64,000 bases of DNA from positions 60,738,369 to 60,802,368 of the forward strand of contig CM067370.1 of the NCBI GenBank assembly GCA_034401795.1, read 5' to 3'. The notes beneath the pieces are model-generated. The model searched no databases and was not told the DNA's origin. It saw only the letters and a list, made by a program, of their open reading frames with translations. The first letter of the stretch is position 1. Each line of letters begins with the position of its first letter. Source of the DNA: Chaetoderma sp. LZ-2023a. Lineage: Eukaryota; Mollusca; Caudofoveata; Chaetodermatida; Chaetodermatidae. Of the stretch, positions 22,085 to 33,215 are shown piece by piece. Both the position numbers and the translations under genes were made by a program.

Positions 22085-23320
22085 ACCGGAAGACGAAAGC
22101 GAGGTGACAGGTGTAATCCGGTAATTGACACCTTTAAAGGAAATAATGCTGGAACTGGAATCAGACCCTTTCTTATAGGCATCGGCTCACCTCCGGGCCC
22201 AGTACTAAGACCAGATTTTATACCGGATGAAACAACTGCGGAAAATGAGGTACTAGGATGAAAATCTGGAAAACCCAAAGGAGATTCTACAAGTCCCAAG
22301 CCCGCAGAGGACACAAAATCGGACGAACGGTCTTGAGAAAAATAAGGAGAATAAGAGGAAAGTTTCTGACTCAGAAAATACAAAAATTGACCAGCATGCC
22401 AAGGCTGAAATTCTGCATGAGAATTTAGCTTCGAAAGATCTGGTCGAGAAAAATGCCGAGACGAAAAACGCGGAGCGGTATGACAAGCGGAATGATGAAG
22501 CTGGATTTCTGCAAATGCATAAGGATCACTCAGACCCACAGAAACCATAGGTGGACATGGCGCCTTAGAAGGATTTTGCAGATCGGACAGATCCACCTTC
22601 TCTTCGGTCCACCCTGCTCTCTTATCTGAGATCCTAGTGGTCACACCAGAGGATAAGGTTGACTCTGTGACCTTCTTATACCCATTGGAGTCAACCCTGC
22701 CTACCACCTCTGGTGTGCCGAGAGAGTGGGCTATAGTTGATGAACCGGTCAGCTCCTCCTCTTCTTTCTTCGGCGAATCCTCCTCATCTGTAGACGCCAG
22801 TACAACAATGCACGAAACTTTCCTCTGTTTTGATAAACACTTATGCGGATTAAGTGCACGATCTGTCAAGGGAATCGGCTGGGAAGAAAACCTAGTTTTT
22901 CTTTTGCACGTGCCTGCAGAAGACCCCGAGCCCTCGTCAGTCGACCCGCCAGAAGGAGATAAACTCTCCTTATGAGAGGGCCTCTGATGAGGGACCAGGG
23001 CCTTCAGCGAGGCCAGCTATAATTTGATTATTCTAGGAGACTTAGCCACCGGACTGTAAACCAGAGCTGTTAAAGCTATTTGGTCAGAGGAAGGCCCCCC
23101 CCCACCTGCCACTTGGTTGTTAGGGATTCTAGTAGTGGAATCAATTGGAGCGGGAGGGGGGAATCAGAGCCCCAAAGAGACCAAAGGGAGTCATTGCATG
23201 TTTCGAACTGGAATGGTGGCCATCCCGCACAAACCGAGCACTTGTTAGATCTCGAACATGTACTGCATAACACGCAGGGATGTTGACGGTATAAGACAGT
23301 GCTTCCTGTCACAATCTTTG

Positions 23321-23695
23321 TTTGAACAGCGCACCACCGGGTTGTACACCTGTTTAGAGGCAGCCTAAAACAGTAAAAAAAGGCTGTTAAGTCATTTGAC
23401 TAAAGGCCATATATTAAAAACAAACCATGCAACAAATGGACTCATCCGTGAAGCTTGAGAAAGCCTATGCGAATGAAGATAATCTGAAAATTCCTGAAGG
23501 AGTGATCTCCATAAATAAGGGCCGTAATAAGAAGCCAATTTTAAAAACAAAACGGACAGAGCCGAAAGGCTAGATAGGGCCATGACGTATTGTCGAAATT
23601 ATTTATGTATATCCAGGATAGAAACAACCCCATAGAGGAATAGGGCCTTCATATAAGCCAATTATTAATAAAAACGGACTCAGCCATAGGCTTGG
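23321..23695. other. 5' flank of DIRS element A with a short direct repeat
   Basis: AAGCCAATTTTAAAAACAAA...ACGGACAGAGCCGAAAGGCT and AAGCCAATTATTAATAAAAA...CGGACTCAGCCATAGGCT form two copies about 125 bp apart (23533 and 23655). This may be the 5' untranslated or terminal region of element A, but no matching 3' terminus survives to prove it. Confidence 0.45.
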
Positions 23696-23734
23696 TATGT
23701 ATGTATGTATGTATGTATGTATGTATGTATGTAT
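23696..23734. repeat. (ATGT)n microsatellite at the SINE tail
   Basis: About nine GTAT units directly abutting the 3' end of the tRNA-derived SINE that follows. Confidence 0.9.
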
Positions 23735-23919
23735 TTTTATTTTATTGACGCACTGGCAACGTGCGGCTTCAATTTCCATGTGCTAACTTAGCCGACAGTG
23801 CTGCACCCGTTAGTTTAATTTGTTGATCACCATCTCCCGGTCGGGGGATCGAACCGTCATCCTGCAACTCCGCATAGCATCAGCAACCAGGCATCTTTCC
23901 ACTGGACCACCGCACCAAG
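23735..23919 (-). mobile_element. tRNA-derived SINE
   Basis: The minus-strand head (23919-23840) looks like a tRNA: GTGCGGTGGTCCAGTGGAAA with an A-box-like TGGTCCAGTGG, then GGTTCGATCCCCCGACC as the B box. The body ends with CGTTGCCAGTGCGTCAATAA and AATAAAATAAAAATACATAC, running into the (TACA)n microsatellite. It has no acceptor stem pairing and sits in a repeat, so it is a SINE rather than a tRNA gene. Confidence 0.75.
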
Positions 23920-24067
23920 ACTAAAAGTCAAGGATTGGCCGACCAGTTTTCACATGTCTGATATACTGACACACTGACGATTCATATGGGACTATCTGTG
24001 GATGCATCTGTCACAATCAATCCTAGGCTTTTACGCCTATTGTACTCTGACTCCAGCACGGCTCTGG

Positions 24068-24134
24068 CAGTATATGTATTTTTATTTTATTGACGCACTG
24101 GCAATGTATGTATTTTTATTTTATTGACGCACTG
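24068..24134 (-). repeat. two extra copies of the SINE 3' tail
   Basis: TATGTATTTTTATTTTATTG followed by ACGCACTGGCAA occurs at about 24073 and again at about 24105, identical to the tail at 23730-23760. The second copy is followed directly by another long (TATG)n run. Confidence 0.8.
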
Positions 24135-24221
24135 GCAATGTATGTATGTATGTATGTATGTATGTATGTATGTATGTATGTATGTATGTATGTATGTATG
24201 TATGTATGTATGTATGTATGC
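24135..24221. repeat. (TATG)n microsatellite
   Basis: About 21 tandem TATG units between the SINE-tail duplicates and the 3' end of the L2-type LINE. It gives a meaningless YVCM-type frame. Confidence 0.95.
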
Positions 24222-24648
24222 ATTTATATAGCACCAATTCCAGAATTAACTGCCCAAAGGCGCTTTACAAAAGTTAAAGCTAATTTAAAATAGTGAAATA
24301 TGCTTTTTGGAACAAATGGGTTTTTAGAAGTTTTGAAAGCCTCAACATTGTTGCTGTTTTGAATGTTGGATGGAAGGTCGTTCTAAAGTTTTGGTCCAGC
24401 TATGGAGAAAGCACGCTCTCCAATGACAAGATTGGAATTGGGTACTACGCAGAGTAGCTGTTCACTCGATCTTAGTGCTCTCGGTGCTATTCGTCTAGTT
24501 ATGAGTGATGATAAATACGGTGGGGCTAAGTCATGTAGGCATTTGAACACGAAAAGTGCGACCTTAAATTCGATTCGTTGTTCCGCTGGCAGCCAGTGTA
24601 GCTCTTTGAGTACTGGTCGAATGTGTTCATGCACTTTTGTTCTGGTTA

Positions 24649-26374
24649 TTACCGGGCTGCCGTATTTTGTGCTCGTTGGAGACGTTGTAACTGCGATGAT
24701 GATATGCCTGTGAGAAGAGAATTGCAATTGTCCAGCCTTGATGTAATGGTTGCGTGGACGAGGGTATTGACTGCATTATAGTCTAGCAATTTCCTAATTT
24801 TACCGATGTTGCGAGTGTTCAGAAATATAGATTTACAGATCGACGTCACATGGCTTTCCATAGACATAGTATTGTCAAAGACTACGCCAATATTTCTCGC
24901 ATTAACACTAAAAGGAATGTTGGCGCCACCGATATGAACCGATTCAAATTCTATTTTTGGTCTCAAGTGACGGGAAGCGATCATAATTATTTCTGTCTTT
25001 TTCTCGTTGAGTTGCAAAAGGTTGTTTAACATCCAAAGTTTCACATCGCGAATACAGTCCTCCAGTATTTCCCGGGCATTCAATTGGTTGGGTGTGTGAA
25101 AAGCTAGATACAGCTGAGTATCATCGGCGTAGAAGTGATAGCTCATTCCACGTGCATCTAGAAGTCGTCCCAGTGGTGCCATGTAGATAGTGAATAATAT
25201 AGGCCCGAGCACAGACCCCTGCAGCACACCAGAGAGCAACTCATACTGAGATGACCTAGCTTCATTTAATGTGATTGTTTGATAGCGACATGTTAAATAG
25301 GATTTGAACCAACTCAGTGATGTACCAGATATGCCCAGTTCTGCTAGTCGTGATAGCATAGTTGTATGATCTATCGTATCGAAGGCTGCAGATAGGTCTA
25401 GGAGTGTTGATAGCACACACATACGATTGTCCATAGAACATAATATATCGTTCTGCATGCGTAGTAAAGCCGTCTCTGTGCTATGAAGCTTGCGGTAGGC
25501 ACTTTGGTACAACTCACGTAGGTTATTTACTTCTAGGTGATTCTGAAGTCGTTCTGCAATCACTTTTTCTAACAGTTTTGATAGATATGTTAGATTCGAT
25601 ACCGGTCAGTAGTTGTTCAGAAGGTTAGAGTCCAGAGATGGTTTTTTGAGCAGTGGTATCACGTTTGCTGATTTAAAGATAGTAGGCACAGAGCCACTCT
25701 CCATGGACATATTTATCATATTTGTAATGACTGGTGCAAGGTCGGCGATACAGTCTTTAACCAAGTGTGTGGGTATTGGGTCTAGAATACAGGACATTTG
25801 TGGTGATTTCCTGATTAGTGTTGACACCTCACTGATGGAAGCTGGTCGAAACTCTATCAGAGGACATTCTGATACTGGTACATCGTTCAGAATCTGTACT
25901 GAATAATCTGGATGTCTCAAAATGTTTGCACGAATGAGTTCGATTTTTTCAGTGAAAAACTGTCCAAAATTGCCACCTAGCTCAACTGAATTGCTGTGCT
26001 GTGGTAAGGTATTTCGTCCTTTATCTTTGTGAAGGAGCCTGTTGAAAACGGAGAACAGTTTTTTCTGGTCTGCTTTGTGTTCGGACACTAATGTTGAGTA
26101 GTAATCCTGCTTTGCTACAGTTATCATTTTGTTAACCACTTTACACTGATCAGCATATAACTGTAAATGAACGTGTAGATTCGTTTTGCGTGCAAGGCGT
26201 TCGTATTTTCGTGAGTCGTTTTGCTTCCTTTATCTCACTGTTGAACCATGGTGAATGTGGACGAACAACGATTGTTTTATGGTTTAGGGGAGCATATTTA
26301 TCAAGAATGGCTCGTAGTTCATTGTCGTACTGGTTCACGAGTTTGGACATGTTCTCAGATGGATTCGTGCACAT
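24649..26374 (-). pseudogene. reverse transcriptase part of the L2/CR1-like ORF2
   Basis: Pieces 26374-26150, 26139-25606 and 25563-24649 in shifted frames. Motifs: SPQMSCILDPIPTHLVKDC (RT palm start), LLDLSAAFDTIDH (catalytic Asp), SGVLQGSVLGPILFTIYM, YHFYADDTQLYL (YADD active site), LLQLNEKKTEIIMI and IGVVFDNTMSMESHV. The frameshift at about 25605 splits the LLNNY|RPVS block. The 24383-24727 frame continues the thumb and C-terminus (ELHWLPAEQRIEFKVALFVF). Confidence 0.85.
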
Positions 26375-27639
26375 ACTACTTGCACGTCGTCTGATCTGAT
26401 TGATTCAATGGGAAGTGAACGAAGTCGCCTATAAGTAATCGTTTTTCGTGGCAGAGCAGGTTTTGGAAGAGAAACGTCGAATGTTATAAATGCATGATGA
26501 GACGCGATTGCGCCTGCATCAAGATCAACATTACTGACGACAGATTCATCTGCTCGTGTTATAATTAAGTCCAGTAGATGTCCTTTACTATGGGTGGCAT
26601 GTTTCACATGTTGTATAAGACCTGATGTTTCTAATAAAGCCCGCTTAATTGATGCACTATGATCGTCTGCAATTTCCATGTGTACGTTAAAATCACCGAG
26701 TAACAGTAAATTTCCGGTACTGAAAGTATATCAGTCAAGTAGGGAAGACACTTCTTGGAAGAATTCTGACGAGGGTGGGTTATGTTTTCCAGGTGGCGGC
26801 CGATATATTGTTATGAGTCTTAATAGGACTGAGTTATGCATAAACTCGCATTCAAGACAGTCAAATGTGTGATGTGATGGCGATTTTATTACTTTAAGAT
26901 CGAACGCCTCTTTATATAACACAGCGACTCCACCCCCTCTTCTCCCATGTCTGGGGTTGTGCTTTAGCTGGTACCCGGTGGGTGTGAGGTCACCTATTGT
27001 TATATTATCACACTCAGTCTTGAGCCAAGTCTCTGTTATTGCAACAATATCAAGGTCCCTTTCAAGTATATAGTCCACAATACTAACAGTTTTATTGCAC
27101 ACTGATCTAGCGTTCAATAATCCACCCCTGCACATGTCAGCTGGGCGAGGTTCTGTAGGTACATGGGTTAAGTCAATAGGGTTTGGTACGATGGATACTT
27201 GAATCAGATTGGCAGTACATATGCCTTGTCCAGATTTACACTTTGGTCTGCTCTTAAGTGATGTTATTAAAGTAGGTATTGTTCGCTGTCTTTTTCTGCC
27301 GGCTCGACACCCACGTCTTGTAGGGTTAATAATACCGTATTTGTGAAGACAGTTCAACACGCTGATATCCAATTTGTTCGAATATCTGTGATTGTATTGT
27401 GAAAGCCGTATTGCTTTCAGGTCCGACACCGAGTATTTAATCATTGTTGTTAGTAAACAGTTCACTATACTTATCCTACTACCTGAGCAGTGCTCACTAC
27501 CTTGCTGAACTACTAATGGCCGCCTATACTCTGGTTCTATTCTAACCACGTTGAAATTTAAATCACTAACGATAGGTAACTTCCACAGAATAATCAATAA
27601 CTGATATAAGAAGCACAATTTATATTTACTTAGAAACAT
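26335..27639 (-). pseudogene. apurinic-type endonuclease part of the L2/CR1-like ORF2
   Basis: Two in-frame pieces (27639-26731 and 26730-26335) separated by a single TGA. Key motifs: LLNARSVCNKTVSIVDYI (Asn of the active site), DIVAITETWL (catalytic Glu), RRGGGVAVLYK, RLITIYRPP, LLLLGDFNVH (Asp/Asn pair) and, near the end, IASHHAFITFDV (the Ser-Asp-His-like box, changed to SHH). The endonuclease layout is complete, so decay is modest. Beyond 26400 the frame is lost. Confidence 0.8.
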
Positions 27640-28180
27640 TTTGACTCAAAAAATACTTCAAAAACTTGACGGCAAACATAAAAAATTTGATAAAACGTTG
27701 GAACAGAAAATTGCATGCTGCCATTGATTTGGCGCTACGCTTTTATGGTAAGGCCGTAGAGCATGGTTTAAATATTCTCATATTACCGGGATATTATTAA
27801 ATCCCCTTGTTGATAACTTGACTCACGAAAACCGGTATCTTACTATACCACGTAAGCAAGAAATAACAAAAACCCACATATCTTTGCAGGTTTCTCCTTG
27901 GAACCATGCATGTTCTGTAGAAAATCCAATATATTTGAGGTGATCTGCTGAATCTCTGATATTTTGTAGATTTTAATCCTGCACAATTTTATGATCACCA
28001 TAGATACTCACGGAAAAATAAATATGAAGTTTGTGCGCAACGCATTGATCATGTCCCCTGGCCAGACCGGGTTTGTATGAAACGCAGATTTTATGGTTTG
28101 AGCGGTAATTGATAGGAGGGTGGAAGCTCAAATCAAGAGAATTTAGAAGAGGATGAAGTTACGTGAGGGCGGCAGAGTCA
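27640..28180. other. spacer 5' of the LINE, no gene seen
   Basis: It may include the 5' untranslated region of the LINE, but I find no ORF1-type frame. AT-rich, with no repeat recognised. Confidence 0.4.
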
Positions 28181-28199
28181 ACTGAAGTTTTTCCGGATG

Positions 28200-28945
28200 T
28201 AATAAATACCAGGATCTATATAGCAAATAATATTAGCGGTAACGTATCTTAGGGGTAGGTATAACTCCATGAAAAACTGACGAAAATGTCTGAAACACGA
28301 ACTTGCTCTGTAACTCCTTATACTAAATCGATGTACCGATTTTCCCTCAAATATATCGAAGGGGTGCGAAAAAGTGCAAAAAGCTGATATTTCTCGTCGA
28401 AAGGGGGGCATAACTCCATCAAAAATTGACATATACACCTGAAACGCGAACCTGGTCTGTAACTTCTCATAACAAAGCAATGTAACAATTCTCAGTAGAA
28501 TATCTTGAAAGAATGTGAAAATGTGCAGAAAACTAATATTTTTGGTATTTCATAAGACGAAAGGGGGCATAACTCCATCGAAAATTGACGAAAATGTGTG
28601 AAACTCGAACTTGCTCTGTAACTTCTTATACTAAAGCGACGTACCGATTTTCCCTTAAATATCTTGAAGGAGTGCGAAAAAAGTGCCAAAAGCTGATATT
28701 TTTTGTATTTTGTAAGTCGAAAATGGCACAACTCCATCAAAAACGGACGCACACGCCTGAAACTCGAACTTGGTCTGTAACTTCTCATAACAAAGCAATG
28801 TACCAATTCTCAGTTGAATACCTTGAAGGACTGTGAAAAAAGTGCGGAAAGACAACTGCGACAGACAGACAGACAGACAGACAGAGTGCAAACCTATAGT
28901 CCCCCACCCCCACGGTTTTACCGGTAGGGTACTAATAATGCTAAA
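28200..28945. repeat. mollusc-type repeat: four about 150-bp units plus CAGA tail and ACCGGTA terminus
   Basis: Units with CATAACTCCAT-x-AAAAATTGAC, CTGAAACTCGAACTTG-type text, TCTGTAACTTCTTATA and TTGAAGG-GTGCGAAAAAGTG recur around 28258, 28400, 28565 and 28730. They end in GACAACTGCGACAGACAGAC, a (CAGA)n run (28863-28885), GAGTGCAAACCTATAGTCCC and a GGTTTTACCGGTAGGGTACT-AATAA close. It is non-coding; the similar frames on both strands reflect the repeats. Confidence 0.75.
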
Positions 28946-29200
28946 AGAAGTTGGCATGCCTCCAGATCAAGACAGTAAGTTAACATGTTAATTAGTGAGA
29001 AGTGTTCCGATGAACACTCTGAGTACAATCAGATTGGAAGGCACCGTTACCTTGGGAGGCAATGGCTTCCATCACCATGCCCAGAATGCCCAACAGGACA
29101 CCTCAGCTCACTCTGGAAGCATGCGAAGTCATTCCAGAGCTGTTCCGTGTAACGGCCATGGTGGTGGTGGTGGTGGTTAGTGGTGTGGTTTCTAGTAGTT
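28946..29200. other. unassigned sequence with a GGTGGT run
   Basis: A plus-strand frame of 61 codons ends in a Gly run made by GGTGGTGGT repeats at about 29159-29178. I see no homology or gene structure that I can support. Confidence 0.3.
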
Positions 29201-29354
29201 GTCAATAATTATGTTCTTGATGAATTTTTTGGATGATTTTAATGTGAGAATTTGTGTGCGTATGTCTGTATCTATATTATTCAATAATTGTATTGCTTGG
29301 TAGGATGGTGTTCATGTAGCTGCCTCTGTTCGGTGGTATGTGACGTGTAGGTTG

Positions 29355-30300
29355 CTACTTGTTCTTGTGTTGTGCGTATGTATGTCTGCATTTATTGAAA
29401 AAAGATTGGATAGAGGTAGGCTGCCATTGTGGTAGTCCTTTAGAATTGCGTATAATTGAACCCTTCCAATGTCTTCCGAGTTTTAGGATTTTGTTTCTTT
29501 TGAAGGTATCTTGTCCCCATGCTGTTTGCGAAAATGGTTTGATAGATTGCTTTTGTAGTGATTTTAGTTTTAGTTTAGTTTGATATGTATTGCTCCAGAT
29601 AGCATTGCAGTAGGTTATGTGTGGACGTATCAATGTGTTATATAGAATTTTTAAGATATGAGATGGAAGATATGACTTGAGTCTGCGCATGATAGCAATA
29701 TTCCTTGCTACCTTGGATGTGATTATCTCTATGTGCTTCTCCCAGGTTAAATGTTTGTCCAAATAGACTCCTAGGAATTTAACATACTCAGCCTCCTCTA
29801 TTTCTTGATTGTCTATGTAAAGTTTTGGGAGAGCAGCTTCTTCTGGTTGGCTAGATCTTGTGAATAGTATAAAGTTAGTTTAGTTAACATTTAGAGATAA
29901 ATTATTAATTTTGAACCAATTTATAATTTTTCCCATTTCATTATTCACATTTTTGTATAGAGTATTTATATCCTTATGTCCACCAAAAACATTGGTATCA
30001 TCTGCAAATAGTATTAATGAAAGTTGGTTAATGGCATTGCGTAAATCATTCATGTATATAGTAAGAACACCAGGAGTCCAAGGATTGAACCCTGAGGTAG
30101 AACGTAAACTAATTTTTTGTTTCCTGAAATAGCACCATTAAATTGAACATATTGAATCCTGTCAGTCATATAATTTTGAATCCAATCCAAAACGATGCCT
30201 CTTATACCGTAATGTGATAATTTTTTCAATAAGATTTCAGTCAATAGTGTTGAATGCTTTAGAAAGATCCAGGAACACACCGAGTGTATGTTCTTTATTT
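29355..30300 (-). pseudogene. second LINE reverse transcriptase relic
   Basis: Minus strand: 30280-30050 has KHSTLLTEILLKKLSHYGIR, IQYVQFNGAISG and LPQGSILGLLVFLLY (RT palm). The FADDTNVF active-site block is at about 30005-29980 in another frame. 29762-29355 has DKHLTWEKHIEIITSKVARN and LYNTLIRPHITYCNAIWSN (thumb/C-terminus). It differs from the L2-type element at 24-27 kb, and its FADDT motif and tail fit the Jockey/CR1 group of LINEs. At least three frameshifts; no endonuclease found upstream. Confidence 0.75.
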
Positions 30301-30659
30301 TCCAAGGACTAAGATATTTTTTCTATCATATCCACAATGGCAAGCATAGTAGTGTTTTTCTCTGAAACAATACTGAGATTTGTAGATAATTGAATATCTA
30401 TTATACGTCATGCATATTCATAACCCAGCAGGTCGCATGTCCTCTAAGGTTTTCCAATAGATCTAGGTTGAATAACAAAACACATTGTGTTATTTTCACC
30501 GCATTTTACCATCTGCTAAATGGTTTATTAATCGCTGCCGCTGGCGAAAAATGGTGTTATAGCAATAATATAAAGTGTAGTTAAAGATCGTGAGTCAAAA
30601 GATTGTCATCTAAAGAACTTATTAGTACGAAAACTGGTGTCAAATGACCCAAATTCAAA

Positions 30660-31480
30660 ATGGCTCCAAAAGATGCGAAAGACAAGAAAACTCGTCAAAA
30701 AAGGTCAGTAACTGAGCTGGAAGCTAAGTCGGTGAGTGAACTGGGACACGATTCAGATAGTGAAAGTGAAACAACATTGCAAACTGACGTCAAAGATGTT
30801 CTATTTAACACAATGTTCAATGACAAGCATTTTATGTCACAGTAAATAGAAACAATTGCCACGAATATAACTGACCGACTTGCAAAAACTCCCGAAGCAC
30901 TGCTGTCAATTCTTAAGACAGCAGGTGTGGTGGAAGAAATAAAGCAAGATGTGTATAGTGGTATCACCATGGATATTAAATCCACAAAAGATGGCATAGA
31001 TAACATGAAACTGGAACTCCAATCACTACGACAGGTTAATGAGCATCTAGCCCTGGAGCTAGATACCTAACAATAGTACACCCACAGAACATGTTTGTTG
31101 CTACATGGCATCCCAGAAAAAGTGAATGAGAGCAACGATGAGCTTGTTATACAGTCAATGAAAAGCTTCATGCCCATGGTGTTAAGCTAAAAAGCACAGA
31201 CATCTGCAGAAAGTCTCACACAGGCTACAAACGCACGTCATCGCTCATTACATACAACAAACGAAATGAAATCTTCATCGGTAAAAAGTTTCTAAAGAAC
31301 AGTGGTATCACTTTAACAGAATGCCTGAGCCCAGCAAGGTTCCAACTACTAAATGATGTTGAACGACATCAATCCGTTGAAAATGCTTGGACAATTGATT
31401 GGAAAGTGACATGCCTACTCAGATCTGGTAGAAAAATACCAATCATGTCACCAAATGATCTATCCAAATGCCAACAATAG
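30660..31480 (+). pseudogene. LINE ORF1-like protein relic (coiled coil plus RRM-like)
   Basis: Starts MAPKDAKDKKTRQKRS (basic), then an acidic Ser/Glu stretch and, after a TAA at 30843, IETIATNITDRLAKTPEALL ... MDIKSTKDGIDNMKLELQSL (heptad-like coiled coil). It continues past more stops to LLHGIPEKVNESNDELVIQS and, one frame over, STDICRKSHTGYKRT ... EIFIGKKFLKNSGITL, ending SPNDLSKCQQ. The coiled coil followed by an HGIPE-type RRM-like half is the layout of ORF1 proteins of several LINE groups. It lies head to head with the RT relic at 29.4-30.3 kb, so the two are not one simple element. Confidence 0.6.
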
Positions 31481-33215
31481 TTTTTCTGTTACACAATATC
31501 ATGATTATGTATTTCCAAATGTGTACAAATAGTATGTATAGATGCATATTCATTTATTTAACCCTATAATGACTAATCTGGTCAAGAAAATCAAAATATT
31601 CTGAATGCCCTTTTGCAAGCCAAGAGAAGATTATTTTTCAGGGTTTACCACTGGAATGAAGGGCTGGGCTATCGAGCCAGTCACTCCAGTGTTAAAATTT
31701 CAAAGATGGCATTATCTTGGTTTGGAAAAAAAATTGAAGTTCCTCAAGGCCACTGCAGAGGCGGGCCTGCCGTGAAAGGGTTAAATATACATAATATTCT
31801 AATCTTTCATATTATTATCATACAGATGATGATAACACTTGTATCCACTTAGAATAGTTGGCAAATTGTGACACCGGGCAAATACACGGTAATATATAGT
31901 ACACAAACCACTATATGTTATCTGTTGTCTGTCTGCTTTGGTAAGTGGTGTTATACTTGCTAAATGTTGTCCAAATGTAAATTTATCTGTCCTACCGATT
32001 ACCTAAGTATGTGAAGTAACAATAATGTTTATATGCCTGAAACCGTTACCCAACACTTTCACCGATGAACTCCCCATATATATCATTTTCAACATCACCA
32101 CTTTGGAAAACTGTTGAATATTTTCGGTTAAATTTGTCTGGAAGCTGTTGCTGTCTTAGGCAGCAATGGTTCCAAGTCAAGTTGATTTCAAAAGACACCA
32201 GTATACGTTCGATATCACAAAGATTGTACTTTTTCTGGAACTTCTCAATGAAAGGGTTTAGCTGTTCTAGCTTCAATGACTTAAATGATTGCTACCTGAA
32301 TATCCATAAATGAAGTTACGGTCCCAATGACTATTTGCTTGTCCAACCCGTGATTTGGATACTCATCACTCTCCGAAGACACATGTCACCTGGCCTTACC
32401 TTCGCTCATATCTGCCCATGACCTAACTGGCATAACGTATGGTTATATAAATGCTCACCGCTACCCATATATGTCACTCGCTTTACTTGTGATCTATCAA
32501 ACTCCAACAATAGATATTCTCTTACTGTCAGACAATATCACGACTTTGTGTTTCCAAGTGTGTATAAATACTGTAGTATGTACAGATGCATATATATTTA
32601 TTTAACCCTATAATGGCTAATCTGGTCAAGAAAATCAAATTATCCTCAATGCCCTTTTGCAAGCCAAGATAAGATTATTTTTTCAGGGTTTACCACTTGA
32701 ATGAAGGGCTCAGTTATCGAGTCAGTCATTCCAGTGTTAAAAAATATTTTTAATAACATTTTCTTGGTTTGGAAAAAATGGTATTTCCTCAAGGCCACTG
32801 CAGAGGCTGGCCTGCTGTGAAAGGGTTAAATGTATATAATATTCTAATCTTTCATATTATTATTTTACAGATGATGATAACACTTGAATCCATTTAGAAC
32901 AGTTGGCAAATTGTGACACCAGGCAAATTTTCAACACATTAATATATAGTACACAAACCACTGTGTGTTATCTGTTGTCCGTCTGCTTTGGTAAGTAGTG
33001 TGGAACATACTGTTAAATTGTATGTGCTAAATGTAGTCCAAATGTCTATTTGTCTGTCCTCCTGATTACCTAAGTACGTGAAGTAATAATAATGTCCATA
33101 AGCCTGAAACAGTTACCCAATACTTTCACCGATGAACTCCCCATATATCGCATTTTCAACATCACCATCCGTGAAAGCAGTTTAATATTGTGGGTTGAAA
33201 TTGTCTGAAAGCGGC
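31455..33215. repeat. tandem duplication, offset about 1,040 bp
   Basis: GATCTATCCAAATGCCAACA (31457) and GATCTATCAAACTCCAACAA (32491) start two copies that stay alignable through CACAATATCA-GA-TTTGT, the TTTATTTAACCCTATAATG-type MITE, TATAGTACACAAACCACT and ACTTTCACCGATGAACTCCC (32055 and 33125). The second copy diverges after about 33210, where the GGCTCCCACC array begins. Each copy contains a family Q MITE and a family P MITE (the second family P copy is cut short). The duplication includes the very end of the ORF1-like relic. Confidence 0.8.
31559..31787. repeat. MITE (family Q), copy
   Basis: TTAACCCTATAATGACTAAT at the left and CCGTGAAAGGGTTAA at the right, with an interior containing GAGCCAGTCACTCCAGTGTT. 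It reappears in the duplicated copy at 32604-32826. Confidence 0.7.

Larger units (their letters stand above)
18106..23312 (-). pseudogene. gag-like ORF1 of DIRS-like element A, broken by two MITE insertions and frameshifts
   Basis: Pieces in minus-strand order: 23312-23076 with a CxxC...C-x2-C module (CVLCSTCSRSNKCSVCAGW); 22869-22060, acidic and Lys-rich then DIRS gag text; 22084-21530, a Ser/Gly repeat region; 21533-21270; 21060-20358, split by the 387-bp MITE; 19373-18907 after the 1,064-bp MITE; and 18714-18106, Ser/Arg-rich (SSSPTSSPSWPQKK, GSSSRGRGHCGSF), ending in front of the RT. Removing the MITEs rejoins the frame at DDHD|TYSD, but other frameshifts and stops remain. The Cys module resembles the one in DIRS fragment C at 59.5 kb. 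Confidence 0.7.
15629..23320 (-). mobile_element. DIRS-like retrotransposon A (tyrosine recombinase type), decayed, with two nested MITEs
   Basis: Reading the minus strand from high to low coordinates: Cys-rich gag start (23.3 kb), long gag with a Ser/Gly repeat region, reverse transcriptase (18.1-17.4 kb), RNase H (17.2-16.8 kb) and a tyrosine recombinase (16.6-15.6 kb). This order and the YR domain in place of a DDE integrase define DIRS-type elements. It is interrupted by MITEs at 19374-20437 and 20658-21044. The recombinase is cut off after its HxxR box, so the 3' terminal repeats are missing. The RT has lost its YxDD region. It cannot move by itself. Confidence 0.85.
24222..27639 (-). 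mobile_element. L2/CR1-type non-LTR retrotransposon, decayed
   Basis: Minus strand from 27639: a basic N-terminal stretch (RRGCRAGRKRQR), endonuclease, linker, reverse transcriptase, then a 3' region ending with CTTTTGTAAAGCGCCTTTGG-type text and GGTGCTATATAAATGCATAC beside a microsatellite. That tail is typical of L2-like elements. It carries one in-frame TGA and at least three frameshifts. No ORF1 was recognised upstream (27640-28180). Confidence 0.8.

Noticed and set aside
23840-23919. tRNA gene on the minus strand
   Set aside because: A and B boxes are present but the acceptor stem does not pair; it is followed by a SINE body and tail.
23696-24221. Regularly repeated TATG units resembling a CRISPR-like array
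   Set aside because: Pure 4-bp microsatellite and SINE-tail repeats; no spacer structure, and a eukaryotic context.
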